Positions 1 through 5,299 of a stretch of DNA of 18,047 bases are shown here, piece by piece (positions within the stretch are counted from its first letter, which is position 1; the number at the start of each line of letters is the position of its first letter). Location of the stretch: assembly GCA_015661555.1 (NCBI GenBank), contig DQVW01000015.1, forward strand, positions 1-18,047, read 5' to 3'. Below the pieces are notes generated by a model. That model was not told the DNA's origin, ran no database searches, and worked only from the letters and a program-made list of their open reading frames with translations. Both the position numbers and the translations under genes were made by a program. This DNA comes from Methanothermococcus okinawensis (lineage in GTDB: Archaea; AGJL01; Methanococci; Methanococcales; Methanococcaceae).

Positions 1-4
1 AAAA

Positions 5-125
5 GTGGCTGACGGCGTCGCCCCGTTCCCACCCAAGGGCAGTACTTGGGGCATCGCTGGAGGGCTTAATTTCCGAGTTCGGGACGGGATCGGATGTAGC
101 CCCTCCGCTATGGCCGTCATGCCAC
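5..125 (-). rRNA. rrf: 5S ribosomal RNA
   Basis: Read on the minus strand the segment begins GTGGCATGACGGCC and ends GCCGTCAGCCAC. These ends pair to form helix I of 5S rRNA, and the interior carries the conserved CCGAACTCGGAA loop region. The length of about 120 nt is normal, so the gene looks complete. It is the last gene of a tRNA-5S transcription unit; only 9 nt separate it from tRNA-Lys. A TTTT run follows at 4-1 on the minus strand, at the window edge, so the terminator cannot be judged. The exact mature ends are uncertain by 1-3 nt. Confidence 0.95.
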
Positions 126-134
126 AGAGATAAT

Positions 135-211
135 TGGCGGGCCCGAAGGGATTTGAACCCTCGACCACCTGGTTAAAAGCCAGGCGCTCTACCAGGCTGA
201 GCTACGGGCCC
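135..211 (-). tRNA. tRNA-Lys (anticodon UUU)
   Basis: On the minus strand the acceptor arms GGGCCCG and CGGGCCC pair fully. The anticodon stem CCTGG/CCAGG closes the seven-base loop CTTTTAA, which gives anticodon TTT. The T arm holds GGTTCAAATCC. The discriminator is G and the 3' CCA is encoded (135-137). It decodes AAA/AAG. It lies between tRNA-Tyr (7 nt upstream) and 5S rRNA (9 nt downstream) in one transcript. Confidence 0.97.
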
Positions 212-218
212 TTGAGGA

Positions 219-295
219 TGGTCCGGCGGGCCGGATTTGAACCAGCGACATGCGGATCTACAGTCCGCCGTTCTACCAGGCTGAACTACCGCCGG
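219..295 (-). tRNA. tRNA-Tyr (anticodon GUA)
   Basis: The acceptor arms are CCGGCGG and CCGCCGG, with the C1-G72 first pair that is the archaeal/eukaryal tRNA-Tyr identity element. The anticodon stem GCGGA/TCCGC closes loop CTGTAGA, giving anticodon GTA. The discriminator is A and CCA is encoded (219-221). From memory the whole sequence matches M. jannaschii tRNA-Tyr, the parent of the widely used orthogonal amber suppressor pair. No intron is present. Confidence 0.97.
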
Positions 296-311
296 ACTTA
301 CAATAGGGTGA

Positions 312-386
312 TGGGCCTGCCCAGATTTGAACTGGGGTCTCAGGATCCCAAATCCCAAAGGATAGACCAGGCTACCCCACAGGCCC
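312..386 (-). tRNA. tRNA-Pro (anticodon UGG), CCA not encoded
   Basis: The acceptor arms GGGCCTG and CAGGCCC pair fully and the T stem is CCCAG/CTGGG. The anticodon stem TGGGA/TCCTG contains wobble pairs and closes loop TTTGGGA, giving anticodon TGG with U33 and a purine at 37. After discriminator A the genome reads TCA rather than CCA, unlike the other three tRNAs of the cluster, so the CCA end must be added or repaired by the CCA-adding enzyme. Spacers are 16 nt to tRNA-Tyr and 17 nt to tRNA-Thr. Confidence 0.92.
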
Positions 387-403
387 AACCTGATCTCCCA
401 ATA

Positions 404-480
404 TGGAGCCCCGGGGGGGATTTGAACCCCCGACCACCTGATTACAAGTCAGGCGCTCTACCAGGCTGAGCCACCGAGGC
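404..480 (-). tRNA. tRNA-Thr (anticodon UGU)
   Basis: The acceptor arms GCCTCGG and CCGGGGC pair with one T-G wobble. The anticodon stem CCTGA/TCAGG closes loop CTTGTAA, giving anticodon TGT. The discriminator is T and CCA is encoded (404-406). This is the first gene of the tRNA-5S operon; its promoter lies just upstream at 486-522. Confidence 0.96.
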
Positions 481-485
481 ATTTT

Positions 486-522
486 GTTTGCACACAAAAT
501 AGATACATTTCTCATATATAAA
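486..522 (-). promoter_or_regulatory. Promoter of the tRNA-5S rRNA operon
   Basis: On the minus strand TTTATATA (522-515) is preceded by an A-rich BRE-like stretch CCGAAAAA (530-523). A TGCAAAC element (492-486) lies about 25 nt downstream. This matches the box A plus box B (TGCA-type start) arrangement known for stable-RNA genes of methanococci. Transcription should start near 491, about 10 nt before tRNA-Thr. Confidence 0.75.
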
Positions 523-540
523 TTTTTCGGTCCATCTATT

Positions 541-662
541 AAAAAAATTTATATACTAAAGGCTACAGTAGTGTAAATAGTTAGCACAACTACAGTATTT
601 GAAAAACTATAAAAGTTGTTATAAGTCAAAGTTAAGAGTGGGACAACAATTTAGGTGATACT
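541..662 (+). promoter_or_regulatory. Promoter and leader of the DUF169-thioredoxin operon
   Basis: TTTATATA at 548-555 follows a seven-A BRE-like run, so transcription should start near 577, leaving a leader of about 85 nt, long for this window. A weaker TATA-like element, CTATAAAAG (607-615), would give a leader of about 27 nt instead. The leader contains CTACAGTA twice (563-570 and 590-597). The Shine-Dalgarno site AGGTGAT (653-659) lies 3 nt before the GTG start at 663. Confidence 0.6.
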
Positions 663-1346
663 GTGGATATTAAAGAGTTAGGTAAGAAGTTGGAGGAGTT
701 GCTAGGGTTGGAGTACCCTGCAGTTGCTGTAAAACTTGCAAAATCTAAGGAGGAAATCCCTGAGGGCTATCAAGAGATAGAGCAGGAGATAAGACACTGT
801 GAAATGATCCAACTGGCTAGAAAGGAGGGGAAGAAATTCTACGCCACCTTAGACAAACATGCCTGTAAAGGAGGAGCCTATGCACTGGGGATCCTTCAAA
901 ATCCACCTGAACCCCTAGCTACAGGTAAGTTATACTACAAGTTAGGTAACTTTGAAAGTGAGGAGGCTGCGAGGAGAACTGTAGAGGCCATACCTAGGGT
1001 AGAGGAGAAGATATATGCCAGTGTCTATGCACCTCTAAGTGATGGAGACTTTGAACCAGATGCAATAGTGGTGATAACCACACCTAAGAAGGTATTAAGA
1101 TTGGTACAGGCCTTACTCTACAAAGAGGGTGGAAGGTTTCAGGGAGACTTTTCAGGTATTCAGTCCCTATGTGCAGATGCAGTGGCTGCTGTCAAGGTAA
1201 GGGGTAGAGCCAACGCCACACTGGGATGTAACGGTTCCAGAAAGTACGCCCGTATAGAGGATGGAGAGATGATATTTGCATTCCCACCTTCTGACCTAGA
1301 GAATATAGTTAAAGCTCTCCAACACTTTAAGGAGATCTGGAATTAA
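663..1346 (+). CDS. DUF169 family protein (COG2043)
   Basis: A 227-residue protein of the DUF169 family, common in methanogens and without an established function that I can name. The match rests on overall pattern: an N-terminal helix followed by EYPAVAVKL, then RHCEMI, DKHACKGGAYALG, DAIVVITTPKKVLRLVQALLY, and a C-terminal CADAVAA and LGCNGSRKYA. Four cysteines (46, 68, 170, 189) sit in these conserved segments and could bind a metal or take part in redox chemistry; that is inference. The GTG start has a strong AGGTGAT site just upstream. No signal peptide or membrane segment is seen, so it is probably cytoplasmic. It is first in an operon with a thioredoxin-like protein 21 nt downstream, which suggests a thiol-dependent role. 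Confidence 0.85.
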   Translation: MDIKELGKKLEELLGLEYPAVAVKLAKSKEEIPEGYQEIEQEIRHCEMIQLARKEGKKFYATLDKHACKGGAYALGILQNPPEPLATGKLYYKLGNFESEEAARRTVEAIPRVEEKIYASVYAPLSDGDFEPDAIVVITTPKKVLRLVQALLYKEGGRFQGDFSGIQSLCADAVAAVKVRGRANATLGCNGSRKYARIEDGEMIFAFPPSDLENIVKALQHFKEIWN

Positions 1347-1367
1347 AAATATATGGAGGTAATAAGT

Positions 1368-1619
1368 ATGGTAAAGATAGAGGTTTTCACTTCCCCAATG
1401 TGTCCCCACTGTCCCCCTGCAAAGAGAGTTGTTGAGGAGGTAGTTTCAGAGATAGGTGGAGGAGTGGAGGTAGAGTTTATAGACGTTATGAAGGAACCTG
1501 AGAGAGCTGCAAAATATGGAATAATGGCAGTACCTACTATAGTAATCAACGGAGAAGTTGCCTTTATTGGGGCTCCTACTAAGGAGGAGCTGAAGGAGAA
1601 ATTATCCCAGTACCTCTAA
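1368..1619 (+). CDS. Small CPHC thioredoxin/glutaredoxin-like protein
   Basis: An 83-residue single-domain thioredoxin-fold protein. The active site CPHC (Cys12, Cys15) follows the first beta strand, in TSPMCPHCPPAKRVVEE. The cis-proline segment AVPTIVINGEV and the final FIGAPTKEEL helix are as in the M. jannaschii thioredoxin Mj0307, which it closely resembles from memory. The expected role is dithiol-disulfide exchange in the cytoplasm. The start at ATG 1368 is preferred because GGAGGT (1355-1360) sits 7 nt before it. The in-frame ATG at 1353 overlaps that site and would add a five-residue tail. Its position behind the DUF169 gene suggests that protein, or the next cysteine-rich one, may be its partner. 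Confidence 0.93.
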   Translation: MVKIEVFTSPMCPHCPPAKRVVEEVVSEIGGGVEVEFIDVMKEPERAAKYGIMAVPTIVINGEVAFIGAPTKEELKEKLSQYL

Positions 1620-1631
1620 CATATTTTTTTA

Positions 1632-1838
1632 ATGATAACCATGAGGATAAGGATACTCTGTAAGGATGAAGAAAATATTGAAGATAACTCTTTTGTAATA
1701 AGATGTAGTCTCTGTAGAGGTGGAGATACTTTAACCTCCATCAGGGCTATCCTGGAGGATTACCAGGATGAGATAGATGAGATAGTCTACCCCCACTGTG
1801 ACCTCTTGAAAAATATGTTAAAAAAGGTTTTACCATGA
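1632..1838 (+). CDS. Small four-cysteine protein, unknown function
   Basis: A 68-residue protein that I do not recognise by family. It has four cysteines: Cys10 in ILCKDE, a CSLC pair (Cys25, Cys28) and Cys56 in YPHCDLLK. These could form a small metal site or a redox disulfide. The rest is acidic and probably helical. It starts 12 nt after the thioredoxin stop and overlaps the next gene by four bases (ATGA), so co-translation is likely and the reading frame is probably real. No good Shine-Dalgarno site precedes ATG 1632 because the region is a T-tract (1623-1630). ATG 1641, with a weak TGAT before it, is an alternative start. Confidence 0.7.
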   Translation: MITMRIRILCKDEENIEDNSFVIRCSLCRGGDTLTSIRAILEDYQDEIDEIVYPHCDLLKNMLKKVLP

Positions 1839-2278
1839 GGAAGATAGACCCTATTTTTGTCTCAGCTCTATACTACGGGATAAACAAAGCTGTGGTAGAT
1901 ATTGTAGGTACAGGAGGACAGGTTCTTGGTAGGGAAAGTGCAAAGGAGATGATATCCTTTTTGAAAGAGGAGGGTATATTAAAAGAGAACATGACAGATA
2001 GGGAGATAAGGGATCTCTTTGTTAACCTATTTGGATTGGCAGAGGATTTAAAAATTGAAGATAGGGAGGAAGAGGTAGTGTTTCAAGTGATAAAACCTAC
2101 CCTCACTCCCTTTCTAGAGAGGGTGATGAAGGAGAGGATAACTCCCTATGTCTGTCCATTTATGTACTTACTCTCGGAGATTTACTCTCAGAATAGAGGC
2201 TACAAGTTGATGTTTAAAAATACAGTCCCTGGGAAAGAGGGGGTAAAATTAATCTTTAAAAAAATTAAACTCTCTTAA
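1835..2278 (+). CDS. Conserved hypothetical protein, possibly V4R-like
   Basis: A 147-residue, mostly helical soluble protein with no signal peptide or membrane segment. I do not recognise it with confidence. The C-terminal pattern YVCPFMYLLSEIY, a short linker, then GKEGVKLIFKKI loosely recalls the end of V4R (4-vinyl-reductase, hydrocarbon-binding) domains, which run PVC-F...G.-C-F-I, but the second cysteine is missing. The start overlaps the previous stop by four bases (ATGA), showing translational coupling. The last 30 bases overlap the tail of the convergent DUF2085 gene, so the two transcripts meet here. Confidence 0.75.
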   Translation: MRKIDPIFVSALYYGINKAVVDIVGTGGQVLGRESAKEMISFLKEEGILKENMTDREIRDLFVNLFGLAEDLKIEDREEEVVFQVIKPTLTPFLERVMKERITPYVCPFMYLLSEIYSQNRGYKLMFKNTVPGKEGVKLIFKKIKLS

Positions 2279-2722
2279 TCCTTTTAACATTACAGGTAGG
2301 ATATAGAAGAGGGCTACAAATCCTCCCATAAAACCTGTTACAAACCTTAGCTCGTTGAAGCTCTCCCTTAAACCTAGTAGTTGGGTGGTGCCATCAATAC
2401 CCATGGGGATTAGTGCCAAAATTAGATACCACTTATTGGGGATCTTAAAGTTGTCCAATCCTTTAACAAAGGGGTATATCATCATTCCCAATAGAGCCCC
2501 TGTATATATCCCAAAACACCTGGCACACACCCCCATCTTATGGTTGAATATGAAGTAACTTCTCTCAGGTAGTTGATGACAGATAGGGGAGTATATACTG
2601 TAGATAAGGTGGGATAACAGTCTATTTTTATCGTAGAGGTAGGGGGCTAAAAAAATACCCAGATAAAAAATAAGATAGAGGATAAAAAGTGCCAGATAGA
2701 TATAGAGAAGTTTTTTACCCAT
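2249..2722 (-). CDS. DUF2085 membrane protein
   Basis: A roughly 157-residue membrane protein with the DUF2085 signature: CHQLPERSYFIF, then MGVCARCFGIYTGALLG. The conserved Cys/His residues (CHQ and CARC) look like a metal or redox site near the membrane surface; the function is unknown. There are about four hydrophobic segments: at the N-terminus, after CARC, in the middle (WYLILALIPMGIDG) and near the C-terminus. The ATG at 2722-2720 is preferred as start because GGTGA (2735-2731) lies 8 nt before it; an in-frame GTG at 2734 is part of that same site. It is the last gene of a minus-strand operon led by transaldolase, directly after four paralogous small membrane proteins. Confidence 0.85.
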   Translation of the reverse strand: MGKKLLYIYLALFILYLIFYLGIFLAPYLYDKNRLLSHLIYSIYSPICHQLPERSYFIFNHKMGVCARCFGIYTGALLGMMIYPFVKGLDNFKIPNKWYLILALIPMGIDGTTQLLGLRESFNELRFVTGFMGGFVALFYILPVMLKGLREFNFFKD

Positions 2723-2730
2723 ATTTTTCT

Positions 2731-3159
2731 TCACCTTCTTAACTTTCCGTAAAGTATCCCCCCAGTAAACCCAGAGATAGCACCTACTATGGTATAGAAG
2801 GGAATATTCACCTTGTAGTTATTTACTGCCACTATACTCTCCCTATATACCAACTCTATAAAATGATCCCTCATTGAGGGGACCATGTCCATATACTGAC
2901 TTACCATAGATGGGACATGTGTAAGGATGAATAAGGTATCTAGACACCAACTGACAAAACCTGCAATAAATCCACTTAATGTCCCAGCTATTATATAGTC
3001 CATGTTACTTCTTGGAGATCCCCTACCCATGAGATAGGCGGTAATAACACCAGAGAGGATGTAGGGGAGAATAGAGAGGGGAAGTAGGAAAAAAAGCACT
3101 CCACCAACTACCCCTCCAATAAGTACAGCTTTAGCCATTCCATCTCTTTTATATTCCAT
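2731..3159 (-). CDS. Small four-helix membrane protein, tandem paralog 4
   Basis: A 142-residue membrane protein, the most diverged of four tandem paralogs. The shared landmarks are the N-terminal AVLIGGVVGGVLFF, then LSGVITAYLMG, the central SGFIAGFVSWCLDT and the C-terminal GAISGFTGGILYGKL. It has about four glycine-rich hydrophobic segments separated by short loops. The family resembles small archaeal membrane proteins of the DUF5518 type, but I am not sure of that assignment and no function is known. It lacks the cysteine cluster found in the other three copies (LSILPYILSG instead). It starts 2 nt after the stop of paralog 3, and its stop lies within the Shine-Dalgarno region of the DUF2085 gene. 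A start at codon 8 (ATG) is possible. Confidence 0.8.
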   Translation of the reverse strand: MEYKRDGMAKAVLIGGVVGGVLFFLLPLSILPYILSGVITAYLMGRGSPRSNMDYIIAGTLSGFIAGFVSWCLDTLFILTHVPSMVSQYMDMVPSMRDHFIELVYRESIVAVNNYKVNIPFYTIVGAISGFTGGILYGKLRR

Positions 3160-3161
3160 AT

Positions 3162-3653
3162 CTATTGCCTCTTAAATGCCTCTACTCCTAATCTATAGAG
3201 TACAGTCCCAACAACACCAAAGGTGGCACCTAGAAGGGGATATACAAAGAAGAGTATAAAAAGTACTAAAATCTCGAGTATAAAGATCATTCCAGAGGTC
3301 ATTATAGATGCCCCTATATATAGGGCAGCGGTTTGATAGTCTCCAAACCCTACTACTGGGGATAGCAGTGATAACATTTCAAGTAGGAAATACAATATCT
3401 CCTTCAAAGTATACAACAGCCAACTGACAAAACCTGCAATACCTCCACTTAGTGCACCTGAGATAAGATAGTCTTTATCGCTGGAAATGTGTTTCCGGGC
3501 CAGTAGATGGGCAGTGATAACACCAGATAAAATGTAGAGGAAACAGCAACAACAGCAACCTAACTCTATACTAGTAAGTGAAAAAACAAATACTAAAATC
3601 CCTGTAATAACCCCTCCAATTATTGCAGATTTAAACAAATCTCTGAATCTCAT
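3162..3653 (-). CDS. Small membrane protein with five-cysteine run, tandem paralog 3
   Basis: A 163-residue paralog with the same plan: AIIGGVITGILVF, a second hydrophobic segment, SGALSGGIAGFVSW, and a C-terminal glycine-rich helix ending GATFGVVGTVLYRLG. The second segment contains five cysteines in a row (LGCCCCCFLY), against three and two (CSC) in paralogs 1 and 2. The middle part, between the central motif and the last helix, does not align with its neighbours. A good AGGTGA site (3665-3660) precedes the ATG. The first 54 bases of the central block (3420-3473) match paralogs 1 and 2 base for base. Function unknown. Confidence 0.8.
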   Translation of the reverse strand: MRFRDLFKSAIIGGVITGILVFVFSLTSIELGCCCCCFLYILSGVITAHLLARKHISSDKDYLISGALSGGIAGFVSWLLYTLKEILYFLLEMLSLLSPVVGFGDYQTAALYIGASIMTSGMIFILEILVLFILFFVYPLLGATFGVVGTVLYRLGVEAFKRQ

Positions 3654-3681
3654 GGCCCTTCACCTTTCTCCCTTTACTATT

Positions 3682-4086
3682 TCAATACTTCCATATCCTA
3701 TACATTGCTGCTCCAACAACTCCAAAGGCTACACCTATTGTAGTGGATACTAAGATTCCTATGAAAAGTAAGAGGGCTAATACTGCTAAGTCCATATCCA
3801 TAGTAGTTAATGTTCCAGATAGAAAACCATCTACTATAGTTATTACAGTGTCTAGACACCAACTGACAAAACCTGCAATACCTCCACTTAGTGCACCTGA
3901 GATAAGATAGTCCCTGTCACTTGGAAGATATCCCTGACTTAAGAGATAGCCAGTGATAATACCTGATAGAAGGTAGAGGAAACAGCTACAATAACCAACT
4001 AGAGGGATAAATGAAAAAATAAAGGCTAAAATCCCTGTAATAACCCCTCCAATTAGTGCAGGTCTAACCACCTCCCCCAGTTTCAT
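3682..4086 (-). CDS. Small membrane protein, tandem paralog 2
   Basis: A 134-residue member of the tandem family, the shortest. Residues from about 8 to 75 (ALIGGVITGILAF through GGIAGFVSW) are almost identical to paralog 1 at both DNA and protein level. The segment between about residues 80 and 110 is unrelated in sequence but still hydrophobic. The end, GVAFGVVGAAMYRI, is again conserved. It has about four membrane segments, with a CSC cluster in the second. It starts 13 nt after the stop of paralog 1, with only a weak Shine-Dalgarno site (GGGTCAT), so it may depend on translational coupling. Function unknown. Confidence 0.8.
   Translation of the reverse strand: MKLGEVVRPALIGGVITGILAFIFSFIPLVGYCSCFLYLLSGIITGYLLSQGYLPSDRDYLISGALSGGIAGFVSWCLDTVITIVDGFLSGTLTTMDMDLAVLALLLFIGILVSTTIGVAFGVVGAAMYRIWKY
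3859..4063. repeat. 205-bp direct repeat, copy A (in paralog 2)
   Basis: This block is identical to 4343-4547 at 203 of 205 positions without gaps. It covers the N-terminal half of the coding region of paralog 2. The two mismatches change Gly to Glu (LLSQGYLP versus LLSQEYLP) and Ser to Cys (CSC versus CCC). Sequences on both sides diverge. Confidence 0.95.
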
Positions 4087-4099
4087 AGGTATGACCCTG

Positions 4100-4576
4100 T
4101 TATCTCTTCATTATCTCCTCTGCCGCTATCCTATACATTGCTGCTCCAACAACCCCAAAGGCGGCACCTATTACCAGGCATATAAGGAGAGGTATTAGGA
4201 GGAATAGGGCAAAAAATATAAAGCCCATTATAGTGGATCCCAAGTATAGATCGGAGTAGTGGGTTCCTACACCTGCCATATAGGAGAGAGCCATCGTTCC
4301 ATACAGTAGGATAATCAGTATAGATATTAGGGCATACAACAGCCAACTGACAAAACCTGCAATACCTCCACTTAGTGCACCTGAGATAAGATAGTCCCTG
4401 TCACTTGGAAGATATTCCTGACTTAAGAGATAGCCAGTGATAATACCTGATAGAAGGTAGAGGAAACAGCAACAATAACCAACTAGAGGGATAAATGAAA
4501 AAATAAAGGCTAAAATCCCTGTAATAACCCCTCCAATTAGTGCAGGTTTAATTATCTTCTCGTTTATATACTCCAT
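4100..4576 (-). CDS. Small membrane protein, tandem paralog 1
   Basis: A 158-residue membrane protein, first of four tandem paralogs. Hydrophobic segments lie at about residues 11-30 (ALIGGVITGILAF), 33-51 (including the CCC cluster and LSGIITGYLL), 63-92 (SGALSGGIAGFVSW onward) and 112-150 (ending GAAFGVVGAAMYRI). A charged loop, SQEYLPSDRDY, joins segments 2 and 3. The Shine-Dalgarno site AGGTG sits 6 nt before the ATG. The start is 11 nt after the transaldolase stop, so it belongs to that operon. The family has no function I can name; DUF5518-like is a guess. A second open frame inside it (4131-4346) is a shadow. Confidence 0.82.
   Translation of the reverse strand: MEYINEKIIKPALIGGVITGILAFIFSFIPLVGYCCCFLYLLSGIITGYLLSQEYLPSDRDYLISGALSGGIAGFVSWLLYALISILIILLYGTMALSYMAGVGTHYSDLYLGSTIMGFIFFALFLLIPLLICLVIGAAFGVVGAAMYRIAAEEIMKR
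4343..4547. repeat. 205-bp direct repeat, copy B (in paralog 1)
   Basis: Partner of 3859-4063, offset 484 bp, differing at two positions. The first 54 bases also occur unchanged in paralog 3 (3420-3473), and a shorter stretch around CCAACTGACAAAACCTGC occurs in paralog 4. Confidence 0.95.
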
Positions 4577-4587
4577 AGTAACACCTG

Positions 4588-5238
4588 TTATCTATTTTTC
4601 AGGTAGTTTTCCCAGTCCTTCATGAAGATATCTATACCTTTATCTGTCAATGGATGGTGGAACATCTTCTCCAGTACCTGAGGAGGTATGGTAGCTACAT
4701 GGGCTCCAAGTTTTGCAGCCTCAATTACATGACGTGGATGTCTTATGGAGGCTACAATAATCTCTGTTTCTATCTGGTAGTTCTTGAATATAGTTACTAC
4801 CTCCCTTACCAACTCCATACCTATTTGGCCGTTATCGTCTAATCTACCTACAAAGGGGGAGACATAGGTTGCCCCAGCCTTTGCCGCAATTAGTGCCTGA
4901 TTTGCTGAGAATACTAGGGTAACGTTAGTTTTTACACCCTCCTTTGAGAGGATATTTACAGCCCTTATACCCTCCTTGGTCATAGGTATTTTAACCACTA
5001 TGTTATCTGCAAGTTTTGAGAGTTCTCTGGCCTCTCTAACCATACCCTCGGTGTCTAGGGCTGTAACCTCCGCACTTACAGGCCCCTCCACAATCTCACA
5101 TATCTCCTTAACTACCTCCTGGAAGTCCCTCCCCTCCTTTGCAATAAGGGTTGGGTTTGTTGTAACTCCATCCACTATACCTAGCTGGGCATACTCCCTT
5201 ATCCTCTCAACATCTGCAGTGTCCAGGAAAAACTTCAC
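4588..5238 (-). CDS. tal: Transaldolase / fructose-6-phosphate aldolase-type (TalC-like)
   Basis: A 216-residue small transaldolase of the TalC/MipB type, a TIM barrel acting on fructose 6-phosphate or sedoheptulose 7-phosphate in pentose phosphate metabolism in the cytoplasm. It shows KFFLDTADVERI at the N-terminus, GVTTNPTLIAKEG (with the catalytic Asp6 just before), the Schiff-base lysine in IVVKIPMT (Lys83), TNVTLVFS, AGATYVSPFVGRLDD and the C-terminal HPLTDKGI. The GTG at 5238 is chosen as start: it gives the family N-terminus, has GAGGTGA just before it, and the predicted transcript start (near 5263) lies downstream of the other candidate ATG at 5268. Methanococci use this enzyme in an otherwise incomplete pentose pathway. 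The tight run of membrane genes after it is unexplained. Confidence 0.92.
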   Translation of the reverse strand: MKFFLDTADVERIREYAQLGIVDGVTTNPTLIAKEGRDFQEVVKEICEIVEGPVSAEVTALDTEGMVREARELSKLADNIVVKIPMTKEGIRAVNILSKEGVKTNVTLVFSANQALIAAKAGATYVSPFVGRLDDNGQIGMELVREVVTIFKNYQIETEIIVASIRHPRHVIEAAKLGAHVATIPPQVLEKMFHHPLTDKGIDIFMKDWENYLKNR

Positions 5239-5284
5239 ACCTTTCACCTCTAACCCTTTTTTGAACATTATTCTAGCCCTTCTC

Positions 5285-5294
5285 TTTATATACT
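5285..5294 (-). promoter_or_regulatory. TATA box of the transaldolase-membrane protein operon
   Basis: AGTATATAAA on the minus strand, just after the elp3 stop (5300). A start about 26 nt downstream would fall near 5263, leaving a leader of about 25 nt before the GTG at 5238. Confidence 0.55.
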
Positions 5295-5299
5295 TTATC

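Noticed and set aside
134..469. Open frames on both strands across 134-469 and 173-388
   Set aside because: They lie over the four tRNA genes and repeat tRNA arm sequences; not protein genes.
1343..1549. Minus-strand open frame opposite the thioredoxin
   Set aside because: Shadow of a well-supported gene with CPHC motif and Shine-Dalgarno site on the plus strand.
1620..1631. T-tract after the thioredoxin gene as transcription terminator
   Set aside because: The next two genes are tightly coupled and show no separate promoter, so at most it attenuates; evidence is too weak to call it.
663..2278. Selenoprotein or in-frame TGA read-through in the cysteine-rich genes
   Set aside because: I looked for TGA inside otherwise continuous frames and saw none; the cysteines are ordinary codons.
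4131..4346. Second open frame inside paralog 1, same strand
   Set aside because: Overlaps entirely with a conserved membrane-protein frame and has no ribosome binding site of its own.
2731..4576. Insertion sequence or CRISPR-like array in the repeated region
   Set aside because: The repeats are coding, long, few and unevenly spaced; there is no transposase frame and no short regularly spaced repeat.
5239..5268. Ten-residue N-terminal extension of transaldolase from ATG 5268
   Set aside because: It falls upstream of the predicted transcript start and lacks a ribosome binding site; GTG 5238 has one and fits the family.
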